Positions 1 through 9,112 of a stretch of DNA of 64,000 nucleotides are shown one piece after another (the first letter of the stretch is position 1; every line of letters starts with the position of its first letter). The translations under genes and the position numbers were made by a program. The notes under the pieces were generated by a model. It saw only the letters and a list, made by a program, of their open reading frames with translations. It ran no database searches and was not told where the DNA came from. Source of the stretch: Enterococcus pallens ATCC BAA-351. GTDB lineage: Bacteria > Bacillota > Bacilli > Lactobacillales > Enterococcaceae. The stretch is taken from positions 186,001 through 250,000 of the forward strand of contig NZ_ASWD01000007.1 of NCBI RefSeq assembly GCF_000407485.1. Direction: 5' to 3'.

Positions 1-376
1 TGTCCGTCTTTTTTCCTTTTACTTGAAATTTCTCCATCCATTCATCGATTTTTGGCGCAATTTCTTTCCGACTTTTGCCACGCAGCGAAGCAAAGAACAA
101 TAATTGTTCTTCGATCGTGACTTTTGGATAAAGCCCGCGCTCCTCTGGCAAATAGCCAATAATGTCATAGTCTTTTTCCTTAATTGGTTGATCATTCCAT
201 AAGACAGTTCCGGTATCATTTGTTAAAAAATCTAAAATCAGACGAAAGGTCGTGGTTTTCCCCGCACCATTTTGACCAATTAGACCTAGAATCTTTCCAT
301 CTTCAATTGTAAAAGATAGATTATCCAATGCTTTAAAATCACCGAAGCTCTTACTTAAATTATTTACTGTTAACAT
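1..376 (-). CDS. ABC transporter ATP-binding protein (partial, C-terminus outside window)
   Basis: Only the first 125 residues are present; the gene leaves the window on the left. The ATG at 374-376 opens MLTVNNLSKSFGDFKALDNL, and a Walker A motif (GQNGAGKTT) lies near residues 36-44, followed by the Q-loop region GYLPEERGLYP. This N-terminus fits the NatA/YhaQ-like exporter ATPases, which pair with separate permeases. It is the last visible member of a co-directional cluster with two small membrane proteins and an XRE regulator, a common layout for small drug/peptide exporters. The substrate is unknown. Confidence 0.9.
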   Translation of the reverse strand, partial: MLTVNNLSKSFGDFKALDNLSFTIEDGKILGLIGQNGAGKTTTFRLILDFLTNDTGTVLWNDQPIKEKDYDIIGYLPEERGLYPKVTIEEQLLFFASLRGKSRKEIAPKIDEWMEKFQVKGKKTD

Positions 377-392
377 TTTTTCACTTCCTTAG

Positions 393-857
393 TTAGCTTT
401 TCTTCCGATAATACAAATACCCGATTAGATATGCTGCAAAGAAAAGAAACAGCAATCCCACTGCGAGCTGCGTCATAAGTGGATGCACAAAGCTGCCGAC
501 TACACTTAAAACGATAATACATATGATTAGTGTATGGGCGCCTAGTCGATAGGCCCGATTAATAATTTCCTGATTCCGTTCGTCTGTCATGACTATTCGC
601 TGCTTGCGTAAAAGCTTAGGATTATTCATTACTCGACGATTTTTGACAATGTAGAGAATAAGAATAACTGACAGCGAACTAAACATACCAGTCAAAAAAT
701 CAACGGTATGGCTGCTTACTTTGATTTCCAGCCAATTGGTACCAACATATAAAAATAGTGTACAGAGAACCACAAAAACAATACCTGCTCCATACCAGAG
801 ATTTTTTCGGCGCAAACGATTCCTATATTGCTGATCTGCTTTAGATAAAGTCTCCAT
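393..857 (-). CDS. Small four-helix membrane protein of the XRE/ABC cluster
   Basis: A 154-residue protein with about four predicted membrane segments (near residues 22-42, 53-70, 106-124 and 128-148) and a basic N-terminus (RNRLRRKNLW). Its first half resembles the neighbouring 88-aa protein: both have a basic start, then NWL(E/G)I and a FLTGMFSSLS or FISGMFSSLS core, so they look like diverged duplicates. A GGAGAATA ribosome site precedes the ATG. Such proteins often sit beside an XRE regulator and an ABC ATPase. The function is unknown; a permease-like or accessory role is only an inference. Confidence 0.75.
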   Translation of the reverse strand: METLSKADQQYRNRLRRKNLWYGAGIVFVVLCTLFLYVGTNWLEIKVSSHTVDFLTGMFSSLSVILILYIVKNRRVMNNPKLLRKQRIVMTDERNQEIINRAYRLGAHTLIICIIVLSVVGSFVHPLMTQLAVGLLFLFFAAYLIGYLYYRKKS

Positions 858-861
858 CTGA

Positions 862-1128
862 TTATTCTCCTTGTCTATTAGTAGTCGATTGTTGTCTTAA
901 GACACGATAATTTCTAACAATGCAAACTGCTAAAATCAATGATAATGAACTAAACATACCAGAAATGAAATCGAAAAAATTGCGATTTATCGTTATTCCT
1001 AACCAGTTAGAAGCAGTGTAAAAAAACATCAAACAGGCGATCATAAAAAGAATAATCCATAAACAACGACTATTTTTACGACGTAGATGTTTCAAATTCT
1101 GTGGATTTACCTTCGATGGCTTTCTCAT
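862..1128 (-). CDS. Small two-helix membrane protein, paralog of the next gene downstream
   Basis: An 88-residue protein with two likely membrane segments (about 22-42 and 53-70). It shares the NWLGI...FISGMFSSLSLIL core with the 154-aa protein downstream but lacks that protein's C-terminal half. Its ATG overlaps the stop of the XRE gene as ATGA, so the two are translationally coupled. Function unknown. Confidence 0.75.
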   Translation of the reverse strand: MRKPSKVNPQNLKHLRRKNSRCLWIILFMIACLMFFYTASNWLGITINRNFFDFISGMFSSLSLILAVCIVRNYRVLRQQSTTNRQGE

Positions 1129-1331
1129 TCTTCATCCTCCTCATCAAAAATGAAAATTTCCTCAATTGTTGATCCAAAAAATTGGGCGATCTTATGGGCC
1201 AAAATTAAAGAAGCGTTGTATCGGCCATTTTCTAGCGAAATAATTGTTTGACGAGTTACCTCTAAATGATCGGCTAGTTCACTTTGGGTCATTTTTCGCT
1301 CTTTGCGCAATTGTTGAATTCGATTTTGCAA
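1125..1331 (-). CDS. XRE-family transcriptional regulator
   Basis: A 68-residue Cro/C1-type helix-turn-helix protein. The HTH is near residues 13-32 (MTQSELADHLEVTRQTIISLE), and the rest is the usual small helical C-terminus (HKIAQFFGSTIEEIFIF) with an acidic tail. The start is a TTG preceded at about 6 nt by GGAGGGG; no ATG in frame is as well placed. It heads the operon with the two membrane proteins and probably the ABC ATPase. Repeated palindromic sequence over its promoter suggests that it represses its own operon. Confidence 0.9.
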   Translation of the reverse strand: MQNRIQQLRKERKMTQSELADHLEVTRQTIISLENGRYNASLILAHKIAQFFGSTIEEIFIFDEEDEE

Positions 1332-1345
1332 ATGATCCCCTCCAA

Positions 1346-1415
1346 TGTATAGTCCCCTTTACATTTGTTGACAAAAGTATAGCACGCTTTACATCACGTG
1401 TAAAGCGTGCTATAC
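1346..1415 (-). promoter_or_regulatory. Overlapping promoters and three-copy operator of the XRE operon
   Basis: A perfect 17-bp inverted repeat (GTATAGCACGCTTTACA at 1377-1393, its complement at 1399-1415) is followed by a third, degenerate copy at 1347-1363, in phase 30 bp from the second. On the minus strand it contains TTTACA-N17-TATACT (1404 to 1376) and a second TTGTCA-N17-TATACA (1374 to 1346). Both -10 boxes lie inside repeat copies, which suits repression by the XRE protein. The uvrC stop codon lies inside the outer repeat, so the hairpin may also help end uvrC transcripts. Confidence 0.75.
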
Positions 1416-3194
1416 ATTTTTTTCTTCATGCAATTGCTGATAAACATTTTCAGCTACATTTTTCGGTAAGCCGATCCCTTGCAGCTCTTCCACTGAAGCA
1501 GCCTGAATGTTTTTCAGTGATTTGAATTCCTTTAACAACAATTTCTTGCGTTTAGGGCCTAACCCTTCAATTTTATCTAATTTTGATGCAAAACTATTTT
1601 TGCTGCGCAGCTGACGATGGAAGGTAATCGCAAAACGATGGACCTCGTCTTGAATCCGTTGCAGCAAGAAGAACTCCTGAGAATTCCGCTCTAATGGAAT
1701 ACGTGATAAATCTGGTCCAAATAACAGCTCACTGGTCTTATGCCGATCGTCCTTCGCCAGACCAGCAATTGGAATATCTAATCCTAGCTGATTGTCCAAT
1801 ACATCCTTGGCTGCATCAACCTGTCCTTTCCCACCATCAATAACAATTAGATCAGGAAATGGTAGATTTTCCTTCAAAACTCGCGAATAACGTCGATAAA
1901 TTACCTCTCGCATAGATGCGTAATCATCCGGACCCTTAACAGTTTTGATTTTATATTTCCGATACTCTTTCTTGGCAGGCTTGCCGTCAATAAAAACAAC
2001 CATAGCAGAAACCGGATCCGTTCCCATAATATTAGAATTATCGAAAGCCTCAATCCGAATTGGTTCAGGAATGTTCATAGCATTACCTAATCGTTCCACA
2101 GCACCAATTGTTCGAGCTTCGTTGCGCTCAATTAAATCAAACTTCTCATTTAACGCTACATGTGCATTCTTACCAGCCAGTTTGACCAGCTTTTTCTTCT
2201 CACCTCGCTGCGGCTGCAAAACCTTGGTTTCCAGCATGGCCTCAACACTTGATTTGTCAATATCATCAGGAATCAACACTTCTTTTGGAACAAAATGTTC
2301 ATTTTCTTGATAAAATTGTCCGACATAGGTTAAGAAATCATCCTCTGCTTCATTGTAAAATGGAAACATCGAGACATCCCGTTCTATCAGCTTTCCTTGT
2401 CGTACAAAGAAAACTTGAACACACATCCAACCCTTGTCCGTAGCATAGCCAAATACATCACGGTCAACCAAATCGGCATTGGTCATTTTTTGTTTAGTCA
2501 TAACCGTTTCAATAGCTCTAATCTGATCCCGGTATTCAGCAGCCTTTTCAAACTCCATATTCTCCGCAGCATCGGCCATCTTCTTTTCTAAAACTTCCTG
2601 AACCTCTGTATGACCACCATTTAAAAATCGTTTGATTTCATTCACCATGATTTTGTAACGAACTTGAGGAATATCGAATACACAAGGTGCGAGACATTGT
2701 CCCATATGGTAATACAAACAAACTTCCTTAGGTAGGACTTTGCATTTTCGCAAAGGAAATAGTCGATCTAATAAGCGTTTCGTTTCATTGGCAGCCCGAA
2801 CATCTGGATAGGGTCCAAAATACAAGGCTTTGTCCTTCAAAACCTTTCGAGTGATCAATAAGCGTGGGTATTCCTCATTGGTGATTTTTATAAAAGGATA
2901 GGTTTTGTCATCCTTCAGCATAATATTGTACTTCGGATCGTTTTTCTTAATCAAGTTGATTTCCAACAGCAAAGCTTCAATGTTGGATTCCGTTACAATA
3001 TATTCAAAGTCTTCGATCTCACTAACTAGCCGTTCAGTCTTAGTATCGTGACTTCCGGTAAAGTAAGAACGGACACGATTTTTTAAAATCTTGGCCTTGC
3101 CGACATAAATAATCGTTCCATTTTTATCCTTCATTAAGTAACAGCCTGGTTGATCAGGAAGCAAGGCTAACTTATTTTTTATTCGTTCGTTCAT
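1410..3194 (-). CDS. uvrC: Excinuclease ABC subunit C
   Basis: UvrC makes the two incisions flanking a UvrAB-marked lesion in nucleotide excision repair. The 594-residue length is normal. In order: GIY-YIG nuclease domain ([20 protein letters not shown], about residues 16-35), a UVR motif (about 200-235, [17 protein letters not shown]) that contacts UvrB, the RNase H-like 5' nuclease domain ([20 protein letters not shown]), and a tandem helix-hairpin-helix at the C-terminus ([29 protein letters not shown]). It starts at ATG ([12 protein letters not shown]). It lies downstream of trxA, separated by a terminator. Confidence 0.98.
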   Translation of the reverse strand: MNERIKNKLALLPDQPGCYLMKDKNGTIIYVGKAKILKNRVRSYFTGSHDTKTERLVSEIEDFEYIVTESNIEALLLEINLIKKNDPKYNIMLKDDKTYPFIKITNEEYPRLLITRKVLKDKALYFGPYPDVRAANETKRLLDRLFPLRKCKVLPKEVCLYYHMGQCLAPCVFDIPQVRYKIMVNEIKRFLNGGHTEVQEVLEKKMADAAENMEFEKAAEYRDQIRAIETVMTKQKMTNADLVDRDVFGYATDKGWMCVQVFFVRQGKLIERDVSMFPFYNEAEDDFLTYVGQFYQENEHFVPKEVLIPDDIDKSSVEAMLETKVLQPQRGEKKKLVKLAGKNAHVALNEKFDLIERNEARTIGAVERLGNAMNIPEPIRIEAFDNSNIMGTDPVSAMVVFIDGKPAKKEYRKYKIKTVKGPDDYASMREVIYRRYSRVLKENLPFPDLIVIDGGKGQVDAAKDVLDNQLGLDIPIAGLAKDDRHKTSELLFGPDLSRIPLERNSQEFFLLQRIQDEVHRFAITFHRQLRSKNSFASKLDKIEGLGPKRKKLLLKEFKSLKNIQAASVEELQGIGLPKNVAENVYQQLHEEKNV

Positions 3195-3225
3195 TCCAAG
3201 TTTCCCTTCAAATTAATTTCAAAAC

Positions 3226-3255
3226 AGACAAAAAGCTGGACAAAAATGCCCAGCT
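3226..3255 (-). terminator. Rho-independent terminator after trxA
   Basis: On the minus strand AGCTGG...CCAGCT forms a 6-bp stem followed by TTTTTGT. It lies just after the thioredoxin stop. Confidence 0.75.
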
Positions 3256-3261
3256 CCTAGC

Positions 3262-3576
3262 TTACATATGAGCGCTAATTAATTCTTGTAATTGGTCTTT
3301 CGTATGAACACCGATCACTTTATCTACCACTTGACCATCTTTTTTCAAGACAAGTGTTGGGATGCTCATGATACCAAATGATGCAGGTGTTTCTGGATTT
3401 TCGTCTACATCCATTTTTACAATTTTTAATTCGTCTTCGTCATATTCTTCACTTAATTGTTCTAAAATTGGTGCTTGCATCCGACAAGGACCACACCAAG
3501 TTGCCCAAAAATCAATTAGGACTAGGCCGTTGTCAGTTTCTTCATTAAATGTTGTATCCGTTACTACTTGTGACAT
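3262..3576 (-). CDS. trxA: Thioredoxin
   Basis: A 104-residue cytoplasmic dithiol oxidoreductase with the classic WCGPC active site (FWATWCGPCRM, Cys pair near residues 29 and 32) and the cis-proline loop SIPTLVL. The start is the ATG at 3574-3576 (MSQVVTDTTF), which has GGAGGG 5 nt upstream; an earlier in-frame start adds nine residues without a ribosome site. It follows mutS2 on the same strand, an arrangement common in lactic acid bacteria. Confidence 0.97.
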   Translation of the reverse strand: MSQVVTDTTFNEETDNGLVLIDFWATWCGPCRMQAPILEQLSEEYDEDELKIVKMDVDENPETPASFGIMSIPTLVLKKDGQVVDKVIGVHTKDQLQELISAHM

Positions 3577-3656
3577 GATATCCCTCCTCAAATTTGTACC
3601 CACATTATAGCATGCAATTTGTCCCTATGCTATTGTTCTGCTTACAGTTGTAAACA

Positions 3657-6017
3657 TTACTTAAAGGTTACCACGGTTGCTCCGTCGCCGCCTTCACTAG
3701 CTGGTGCAAATTCAAAGCTTTTAACATTGCGATGATTCTTCAGGTAATCAGTGATGCCTTTTCGTAAAGCACCGGTGCCTTTACCATGAATAATTCGTAC
3801 TTGTGAGTAATTAGCTAACAAAGCTGCGTCGATATATTGATCCACTTCCGCCAATGCGGCTTCGTAGCGTTTGCCTCGTACATCCAACTCAGTTTTCACC
3901 CGTGAACCGGCTCCACGTTGTACACCTGTTATCACGCGTTGCTTGGGTTCCTCAAGGGGTGTAGTTAACGTCATATCATCTTCAGAAATCGTCATCTTCA
4001 AGATGCCAATCTGTACTTGCCAGTCATTGTTGCTCATTTTCTTCAATAGGGTTCCCCGCTGGCCGTAAGTTTCTACCAGCACTTCGTCCCCCTCTTTAAA
4101 CTGTTTCTTAGCCTTGGCTTTTTGTAAAACTTTGTTTTTCTTCAGCTGCTCTTCTTGTTTCAAATCCTCCAGCTGGGTGCGGGCATCAATCAACTGATGC
4201 TCCTTCACATTGCCTTGACCTGATAGCTGCAGCTGCCGAATATCCTTGATAACCTTCTCAGCCTCTTCTTGAGCCTGCTGTACCAGCTGATTAGCCTGCT
4301 TGCGAGCCTTCTCCATTTCCTTTTCTCGTTCGTCAAAGAAATAGCTGTAGGCATTTTTCAAATCACGGTATAGAGCTTCCGATTCATCTACATAATGACG
4401 AACCTCATGGTATTCTGTTTCGGTCATCTTGCGTTGATTTTCCAAGTCAGCGATCATATCATTTAAATCTTGACTTTCGTCATCGATAATTTGCTTAGCA
4501 CTTTCAATAATGCTGGCATCTAAACCTAAACGGCGAGAAATCTCAAAAGCATTACTACGTCCTGGAACACCAATCAATAAACGATAAGTTGGACTCAAAG
4601 TATCTACATCGAATTCCATACTAGCGTTAATCGTATTTGGACGATTATAGCCATAAATTTTCAATTCAGGATAATGAGTGGTGGCCATTACATAAGAAGA
4701 CTTAGCACCAACTGCATCCAAAATCGCAATGGCTAAAGCTGCTCCTTCTTGTGGATCAGTTCCGGCTCCCAGTTCATCAAACAGGACCAAGCTGCGTTCA
4801 TTGATTTTCTCTAATATTGAAACAATCGTTGTCATATGAGAAGAAAAGGTCGACAAGCTTTGTTCAATTGACTGCTCATCGCCAATATCCGCAAAAACTT
4901 CTTCAAAAATACCCATGCGACTCTCTTCGCCAACTGGCAATGGCAGCCCGGCTTGTCCCATAAGCTGCAAAAGTCCTAGCGTTTTTAACGTAACCGTCTT
5001 ACCACCCGTATTAGGACCAGTAATCACGATTGCCTGGTAGTTTTCACCGATAGTGATATCATTTGCGACTGCTGTATTTTGATCTAGTAACGGATGTCTA
5101 GCCTGTTTAAAGAAGACATGGTTTTCTTCACTCAACTCTGGAACGACTGCCTTTAACTCTTTAGCCAGCCGAGCTTTAGCGTTCATCAAGTCAAATCGGC
5201 CTAAAACATAGGCATTATGAATAATCTCACGTCGATATGGAACTAGTTCAGCAGATAGTTCGGCAAGAATACGTTCAATTTCCGTTCGTTCAGAAATTTG
5301 TTGCTGACGTAGCCGATTGTTCAGCTCAACTACCTGTTTTGGCTCGATAAATAACGTTTGACCTGAAGCACTTTGGTCATGGACTACTCCGCCAAAGGTT
5401 CCGCGATATTCCTGTTTTACCGGAATAACATAACGATCATTACGCATCGTGATAATCGCGTCACTTAGATACTTAGCATTCTTTCCACGAACAAGTCCAT
5501 CCAATTGTTCTCGAATATTTTGCTCGCTACGGCGGATTTGACTACGAATGACCCGTAATTCTTGTGAGGCGTCATCCTTAATACGTCCATCCTCTTCAAC
5601 AGAACGCCGTAGACGTCCGCTTAATTCTGGCAGAGTTACCAGTTGATCGGCCCAAAAATACAAACGAGAAAATTCGATCTCACTGTCTTGTAAGTCTTCA
5701 ATAAAGCGTGTAATCTCACTAGTTGTTGACAGTACTCGAGCCACTTCAGCCAATTCCAAGCCATTTAAGTTTGCGCCAATTTCAATTCGTTTCATGTGGG
5801 GATTAATGTTCATCAGCTTGGGCACCGGCAGTCCGCCACGCAGACGTAATACCTTCATTCCATCCTCTGATTCTTCCAACCAAGCACGAACGGTATCACT
5901 ATCACTAGAAGGCGCTAACTGATTTAATTCATCGTTTCCTTGAGCGGTTGCCAAATATTGAGCAACCTTTGTTTTTACATCATCAAATCCTAAGGTTGTT
6001 AGAATTCGTTCATTCAT
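3657..6017 (-). CDS. mutS2: MutS2 ATPase/Smr endonuclease
   Basis: A 786-residue MutS2 protein. MutS2 acts on branched DNA and, in Bacillus, on collided ribosomes, rather than in mismatch repair. Seen: N-terminal helical clamp, Walker A GPNTGGKT in the middle, Walker B/ABC signature (LSTFSSHM, LVLFDELGAGTDP), a long Lys/Glu/Gln coiled coil (about 510-640), and the C-terminal Smr nuclease domain (ELDVRGKRYEAAL, IIHGKGTGALR). The ATG at 6015-6017 (MNERILTTLG) has GAAGG about 8 nt upstream; the GTG three codons earlier is too close to that site. Confidence 0.97.
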   Translation of the reverse strand: MNERILTTLGFDDVKTKVAQYLATAQGNDELNQLAPSSDSDTVRAWLEESEDGMKVLRLRGGLPVPKLMNINPHMKRIEIGANLNGLELAEVARVLSTTSEITRFIEDLQDSEIEFSRLYFWADQLVTLPELSGRLRRSVEEDGRIKDDASQELRVIRSQIRRSEQNIREQLDGLVRGKNAKYLSDAIITMRNDRYVIPVKQEYRGTFGGVVHDQSASGQTLFIEPKQVVELNNRLRQQQISERTEIERILAELSAELVPYRREIIHNAYVLGRFDLMNAKARLAKELKAVVPELSEENHVFFKQARHPLLDQNTAVANDITIGENYQAIVITGPNTGGKTVTLKTLGLLQLMGQAGLPLPVGEESRMGIFEEVFADIGDEQSIEQSLSTFSSHMTTIVSILEKINERSLVLFDELGAGTDPQEGAALAIAILDAVGAKSSYVMATTHYPELKIYGYNRPNTINASMEFDVDTLSPTYRLLIGVPGRSNAFEISRRLGLDASIIESAKQIIDDESQDLNDMIADLENQRKMTETEYHEVRHYVDESEALYRDLKNAYSYFFDEREKEMEKARKQANQLVQQAQEEAEKVIKDIRQLQLSGQGNVKEHQLIDARTQLEDLKQEEQLKKNKVLQKAKAKKQFKEGDEVLVETYGQRGTLLKKMSNNDWQVQIGILKMTISEDDMTLTTPLEEPKQRVITGVQRGAGSRVKTELDVRGKRYEAALAEVDQYIDAALLANYSQVRIIHGKGTGALRKGITDYLKNHRNVKSFEFAPASEGGDGATVVTFK

Positions 6018-6069
6018 TGCGTTCACCTTCTACAATAAGAAATAAACCGAAACCCTAAAGTCTCGGCTT

Positions 6070-6624
6070 TTAAATTTGTCCAATAATTCTCGTTACCCAC
6101 AAGTTATCAAAGGCACCACTTAAAAATAGCGAATAATCAATGATAAAGCGAGCAAGAAAACTTCCCGAAATAGCATTCTGGACTAACGCCATCGGCACAA
6201 AGCTTGCCAGCTTCAATAAAAGGAAGGTAGCTACGTAAGCTAACAAAAGCGAAACCACTCCAGCGACTATTCCATCATACTGGGGCATCAGCACCTGGTA
6301 CAACAAGTTCCGACAAAAGATGGCTAGAAAATGTGTAATCAGCCAGCCAATAAAAAGTATCATTACGAAGGCGAAGCCAGCATAAAAGGCCTGATCCAAA
6401 TTAAAGCCCTGTTCAATCGAATAGTACACCATATTAGAATCGCTTGTAACTGAAGGATAAGGAACAAACAGCTCCAGTTTCTCTCCCAATCCTTTATAAA
6501 ATACTAAAGCTGCAATGAAGGAAATGACATAACCTACTGTAAAAAATAGCTGATAGGCCGTTCCTCTACGATAGCCAGTATAAAAAGAAAGAATAAAGAC
6601 AATTAAGATAAATAGCGTTAGCAT
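6070..6624 (-). CDS. cvpA: CvpA family membrane protein
   Basis: A 184-residue protein with four or five hydrophobic segments (MLTLFILIVFILSFYTGYRRG at the N-terminus, further helices near 30, 85, 125 and 160), matching the CvpA (colicin V production) family. In Firmicutes this gene lies between zapA and mutS2, as here. The ATG at 6622-6624 follows GAGG by 7 nt; the upstream in-frame GTG overlaps that site and the zapA stop. Its molecular role is poorly known. Confidence 0.9.
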   Translation of the reverse strand: MLTLFILIVFILSFYTGYRRGTAYQLFFTVGYVISFIAALVFYKGLGEKLELFVPYPSVTSDSNMVYYSIEQGFNLDQAFYAGFAFVMILFIGWLITHFLAIFCRNLLYQVLMPQYDGIVAGVVSLLLAYVATFLLLKLASFVPMALVQNAISGSFLARFIIDYSLFLSGAFDNLWVTRIIGQI

Positions 6625-6632
6625 GGGTTTCC

Positions 6633-7067
6633 TCACTTATTAGCAGCACGTTTTTGAATTTCACGTTTGCGATTTTCGTTTACAACTTGTTGCGCTTCTA
6701 CATGATTGCGGATTTGCGCATTATTCTGTCCGTTTTTTTGCATAATTGATTTTGCTTCAGCTTCAATCGCTTCAATTTTTTTGATTTTATTTTCAAGCTC
6801 CACTGATCGAGCAGCTCGACGCTTCAAATCAGCCTGATGCTTCTTTAGCTGCAGCAGCTCTTCTTGCTTTTTGACTTGATCGGAAACCGCATTGATTGCT
6901 AATAAGATCGCAGCTTTTTCCGCTGTAATCTCCGGTGACAAGTTTTTGATTTCATTCAACTGTTCATTTACCAATGCCAAAACCATATCCATATGTTGCT
7001 TGGATTCCTGACCAATGATCGTATATGTCTGTCCAGCTACGGTTGCTTTGTATCTATTTTGAGCCAT
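6633..7067 (-). CDS. zapA: Cell division protein ZapA with extended coiled coil
   Basis: A 144-residue FtsZ-ring-associated protein. The N-terminal ZapA domain is clear (MAQNRYKATVAGQTYTIIG, then MDMVLALVNEQLNEI, about residues 1-80). A long charged coiled coil follows (QEELLQLKKHQADLKRRAAR to the end), which makes it longer than the usual 85-105 residues. The ATG at 7065-7067 has GGAGGG 10 nt upstream. It heads a zapA-cvpA-mutS2 run. Confidence 0.92.
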   Translation of the reverse strand: MAQNRYKATVAGQTYTIIGQESKQHMDMVLALVNEQLNEIKNLSPEITAEKAAILLAINAVSDQVKKQEELLQLKKHQADLKRRAARSVELENKIKKIEAIEAEAKSIMQKNGQNNAQIRNHVEAQQVVNENRKREIQKRAANK

Positions 7068-7350
7068 GCGGATTTTTCCCTCCTCGCAATATTGTCGAAA
7101 AAACACTAGTTTATTATATGCTAAAAGTAGGCGTTTTTACAACTTTCATCAAAGAAAAGTCCGTGAAATTAAAGAAAAGAGAAAAACTTTTGCATTCAAA
7201 CGGATGGATTTTAGCGAAAAAAAGCTTCTGAACACTCAAAATGCCACCGTGTGAGAAATCATTAAAAAGAACATTTGCTATGTTTTTTCACAGATTAAAA
7301 AAACAAAGATGATCTTACTTTATATACTTTTAATTAGCTGCTTTTGTAAA

Positions 7351-7421
7351 GAAGAAATAGTGAGAGCTGTGGAAACCGAGGGGCTCACTAAAAATACTAA
7401 GGTAAAACCTCTAATTTCTTC
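7351..7421. ncRNA. Possible structured RNA (nested stems), strand unknown
   Basis: An outer stem pairs GAAGAAATAG (7351-7360) with CTAATTTCTTC (7411-7421). Inside it, AGTGAG (7359-7364) can pair with CTCACT (7384-7389), and AGGT...ACCT (7400-7410) forms a small hairpin, giving a compact three-way-junction-like fold. No promoter or terminator was assigned. It does not match an RNA family that I recognise. Confidence 0.25.
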
Positions 7422-7922
7422 GACTATTCCATTATCTAGAGACTTTGCTTAAATAGCGATTTTTCACAGTAAAAGAATCAACTGTGACAAACAAAATAAG
7501 GAAAATCGACGGAATAGATTTCACGATGCTAAAAGAACCCTCAGCATGTCAGCTGTTTGTGATACGTAAGAACTTAAGTCTTGATAACGCCTTGGAATTA
7601 ACATTTAAAAAATACAATAGAGTTAAATTAAAAAAAACAAATTTCGAAGAGAAATCACCCCTGTATAGTCAGAAAATCCCCTTGTTATTTCCCTCAAAAT
7701 CTGTAAAGCACTTTAATTGATCGATTTATTCCATCTACTGACTATAAAGAGTAAAACACGCAAGAATATATGCAGGTTTTTATTCATAATCAAGGCTGAA
7801 CAGCACTTTGCCATTGTAGCAATTGCCCTCATTATAAGCTGAGTTAGCTTTCTTCGAACACATTTCTAGCAGGTTCCACCTGATAACAGCCACTTAAACG
7901 AGACACTACTCATTAATATATA

Positions 7923-7971
7923 GAAGAAAAAGAGCTTCAAGACACCAGATGGCATTCTTGAAGCTCCTTTT
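7923..7971. terminator. Bidirectional terminator downstream of lactate oxidase
   Basis: A perfect 11-bp stem (GAGCTTCAAGA at 7932-7942, TCTTGAAGCTC at 7956-7966) has CTTTTTATTT on the plus side and TTTTTCTTC on the minus side. It ends the lox transcript on the minus strand. Confidence 0.85.
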
Positions 7972-7978
7972 TATTTGC

Positions 7979-9082
7979 TTACATGTAGTAATTTCGTCTT
8001 AATTTTGTTTGAGTAATATCTGAAATAGTTTGAGTTCCTGCCAACTGCATCACCATTTCTAGTTCTCTTTGGAAAAATTCAAACACTTGTTGAACCCCGG
8101 TTGCACCGCCTAAAGCCAAGCCATATATTGCTGGGCGGCCAATTGCGACTAGATCTGCACCAGAGGCAATCGCTTTAAATACATGCTGTCCGCGACGAAC
8201 GCCGCTGTCGAAAACAATTGGTACTCGTTTATCCACGGCTTTTGCCACATACTGCAAAGAATCAAAGGTTGCTGGCCCGCCGTCTAATTGTCGGCCGCCA
8301 TGGTTGGATACCCAAATGCCGTTGGCACCCGCATCTAATGCTCGCTCAACATCCTCTTCAGACTGAATTCCTTTTACAAAAACTGGCAGCGAGGAGTTCT
8401 TGGCAATAAAAGCTACATCTTTAGGACTAAGCTTTTGCTTAGATGAACCATAGACGGCATCCATTGTTTGACCCACACCCGATTGATAGGCTTGTACAAT
8501 TGGCATTGGTAACGGGAAAGTAAAGCCATTTCGTTTATCCGTTTCCCGATTTCCACCTACTGTTGCATCAGCTGTCAGAATAATCGCTTTTGCTCCACTC
8601 GCTTTTGCCTGTGATAGTATATCAATATTAATACCATCATCCTTACTCATATACAATTGAAACCACTGACAGGCTTCTGGTCCAGCAGCTTGACGAATTT
8701 GTTCGATCGTACGGGAAGCATAAGAACTGATTGAGAAGATTGAACCATAGTTCGCTACCCCTCTCGCAGTGGCCTCCTCACCTTGCATATTAGCCAAGCC
8801 ATGAGCAGCAATTGGTGCCATAATGATAGGTGCCCGCAATTTCTCATCCATAAATGTAACTTCCGTTGTTGGTAGCTCAACGTCTTTCAGCACATGAGGA
8901 ATAATCAGCTGGTGCTCAAAAGCCTTTTCATTTTCTCGATAGGTAAAAATATCTCCTGCTCCACTGCTGATATAACCATAACCACCTTTAGGAATCACTT
9001 CTTTTGCCATTTCTTCTAAATCATAGGTATTAATGAAATCGATTGGACCTTCTGCATTACTTGTTTGATAATCAATTGTCAT
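7979..9082 (-). CDS. lox: L-lactate oxidase (FMN-dependent alpha-hydroxy acid oxidase)
   Basis: A 367-residue cytosolic flavoprotein that oxidises L-lactate with oxygen to pyruvate and hydrogen peroxide. Length and sequence fit Aerococcus/Streptococcus LOX. Seen: substrate-binding Tyr in the GGYGYISSGAGD region, the PIAAHG segment at FMN, TADATVGGNRE, the catalytic His and Arg in WVSNHGGRQLDGG, and the phosphate-binding FDSGVRRG...IGRP. The ATG at 9080-9082 (MTIDYQTSN) follows AGGGTGAG; an upstream in-frame start has no ribosome site. Lactate dehydrogenase-like or glycolate oxidase activity is a less likely alternative. A cre-like site lies just upstream. Confidence 0.93.
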   Translation of the reverse strand: MTIDYQTSNAEGPIDFINTYDLEEMAKEVIPKGGYGYISSGAGDIFTYRENEKAFEHQLIIPHVLKDVELPTTEVTFMDEKLRAPIIMAPIAAHGLANMQGEEATARGVANYGSIFSISSYASRTIEQIRQAAGPEACQWFQLYMSKDDGINIDILSQAKASGAKAIILTADATVGGNRETDKRNGFTFPLPMPIVQAYQSGVGQTMDAVYGSSKQKLSPKDVAFIAKNSSLPVFVKGIQSEEDVERALDAGANGIWVSNHGGRQLDGGPATFDSLQYVAKAVDKRVPIVFDSGVRRGQHVFKAIASGADLVAIGRPAIYGLALGGATGVQQVFEFFQRELEMVMQLAGTQTISDITQTKLRRNYYM

Positions 9083-9098
9083 ATTACTCACCCTTTCA

Positions 9099-9112
9099 CT
9101 ATAACGCTTACA
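9099..9112 (-). promoter_or_regulatory. cre-like CcpA site in front of lox
   Basis: The minus strand reads TGTAAGCGTTATAG, matching the cre consensus TGWAANCGNTNWCA at all but the last two fixed positions. It lies 16 nt before the start codon, so binding would block transcription. Catabolite repression of lactate oxidase would make physiological sense; this is an inference. Confidence 0.45.

Larger units (their letters stand above)
7068..7978. other. 911-bp region without a convincing gene
   Basis: A+T-rich DNA between divergent directions of inquiry: zapA leaves to the left and the lactate oxidase gene ends at 7979. In many relatives RNase HIII (rnhC) sits beside zapA; no trace of it was seen here. 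The region contains one nested inverted-repeat element (7351-7421) and a terminator at the right end. The only open frames lack ribosome sites. Confidence 0.6.

Noticed and set aside
1377-1415. Strong terminator reading on the plus strand (hairpin then T7)
   Set aside because: No plus-strand gene ends there; the palindrome is better explained as an operator, with possible secondary effect on uvrC.
7484-7720. 78-codon plus-strand frame in the gap left of lox
   Set aside because: GTG start without a ribosome site, A+T-biased content and no recognisable pattern.
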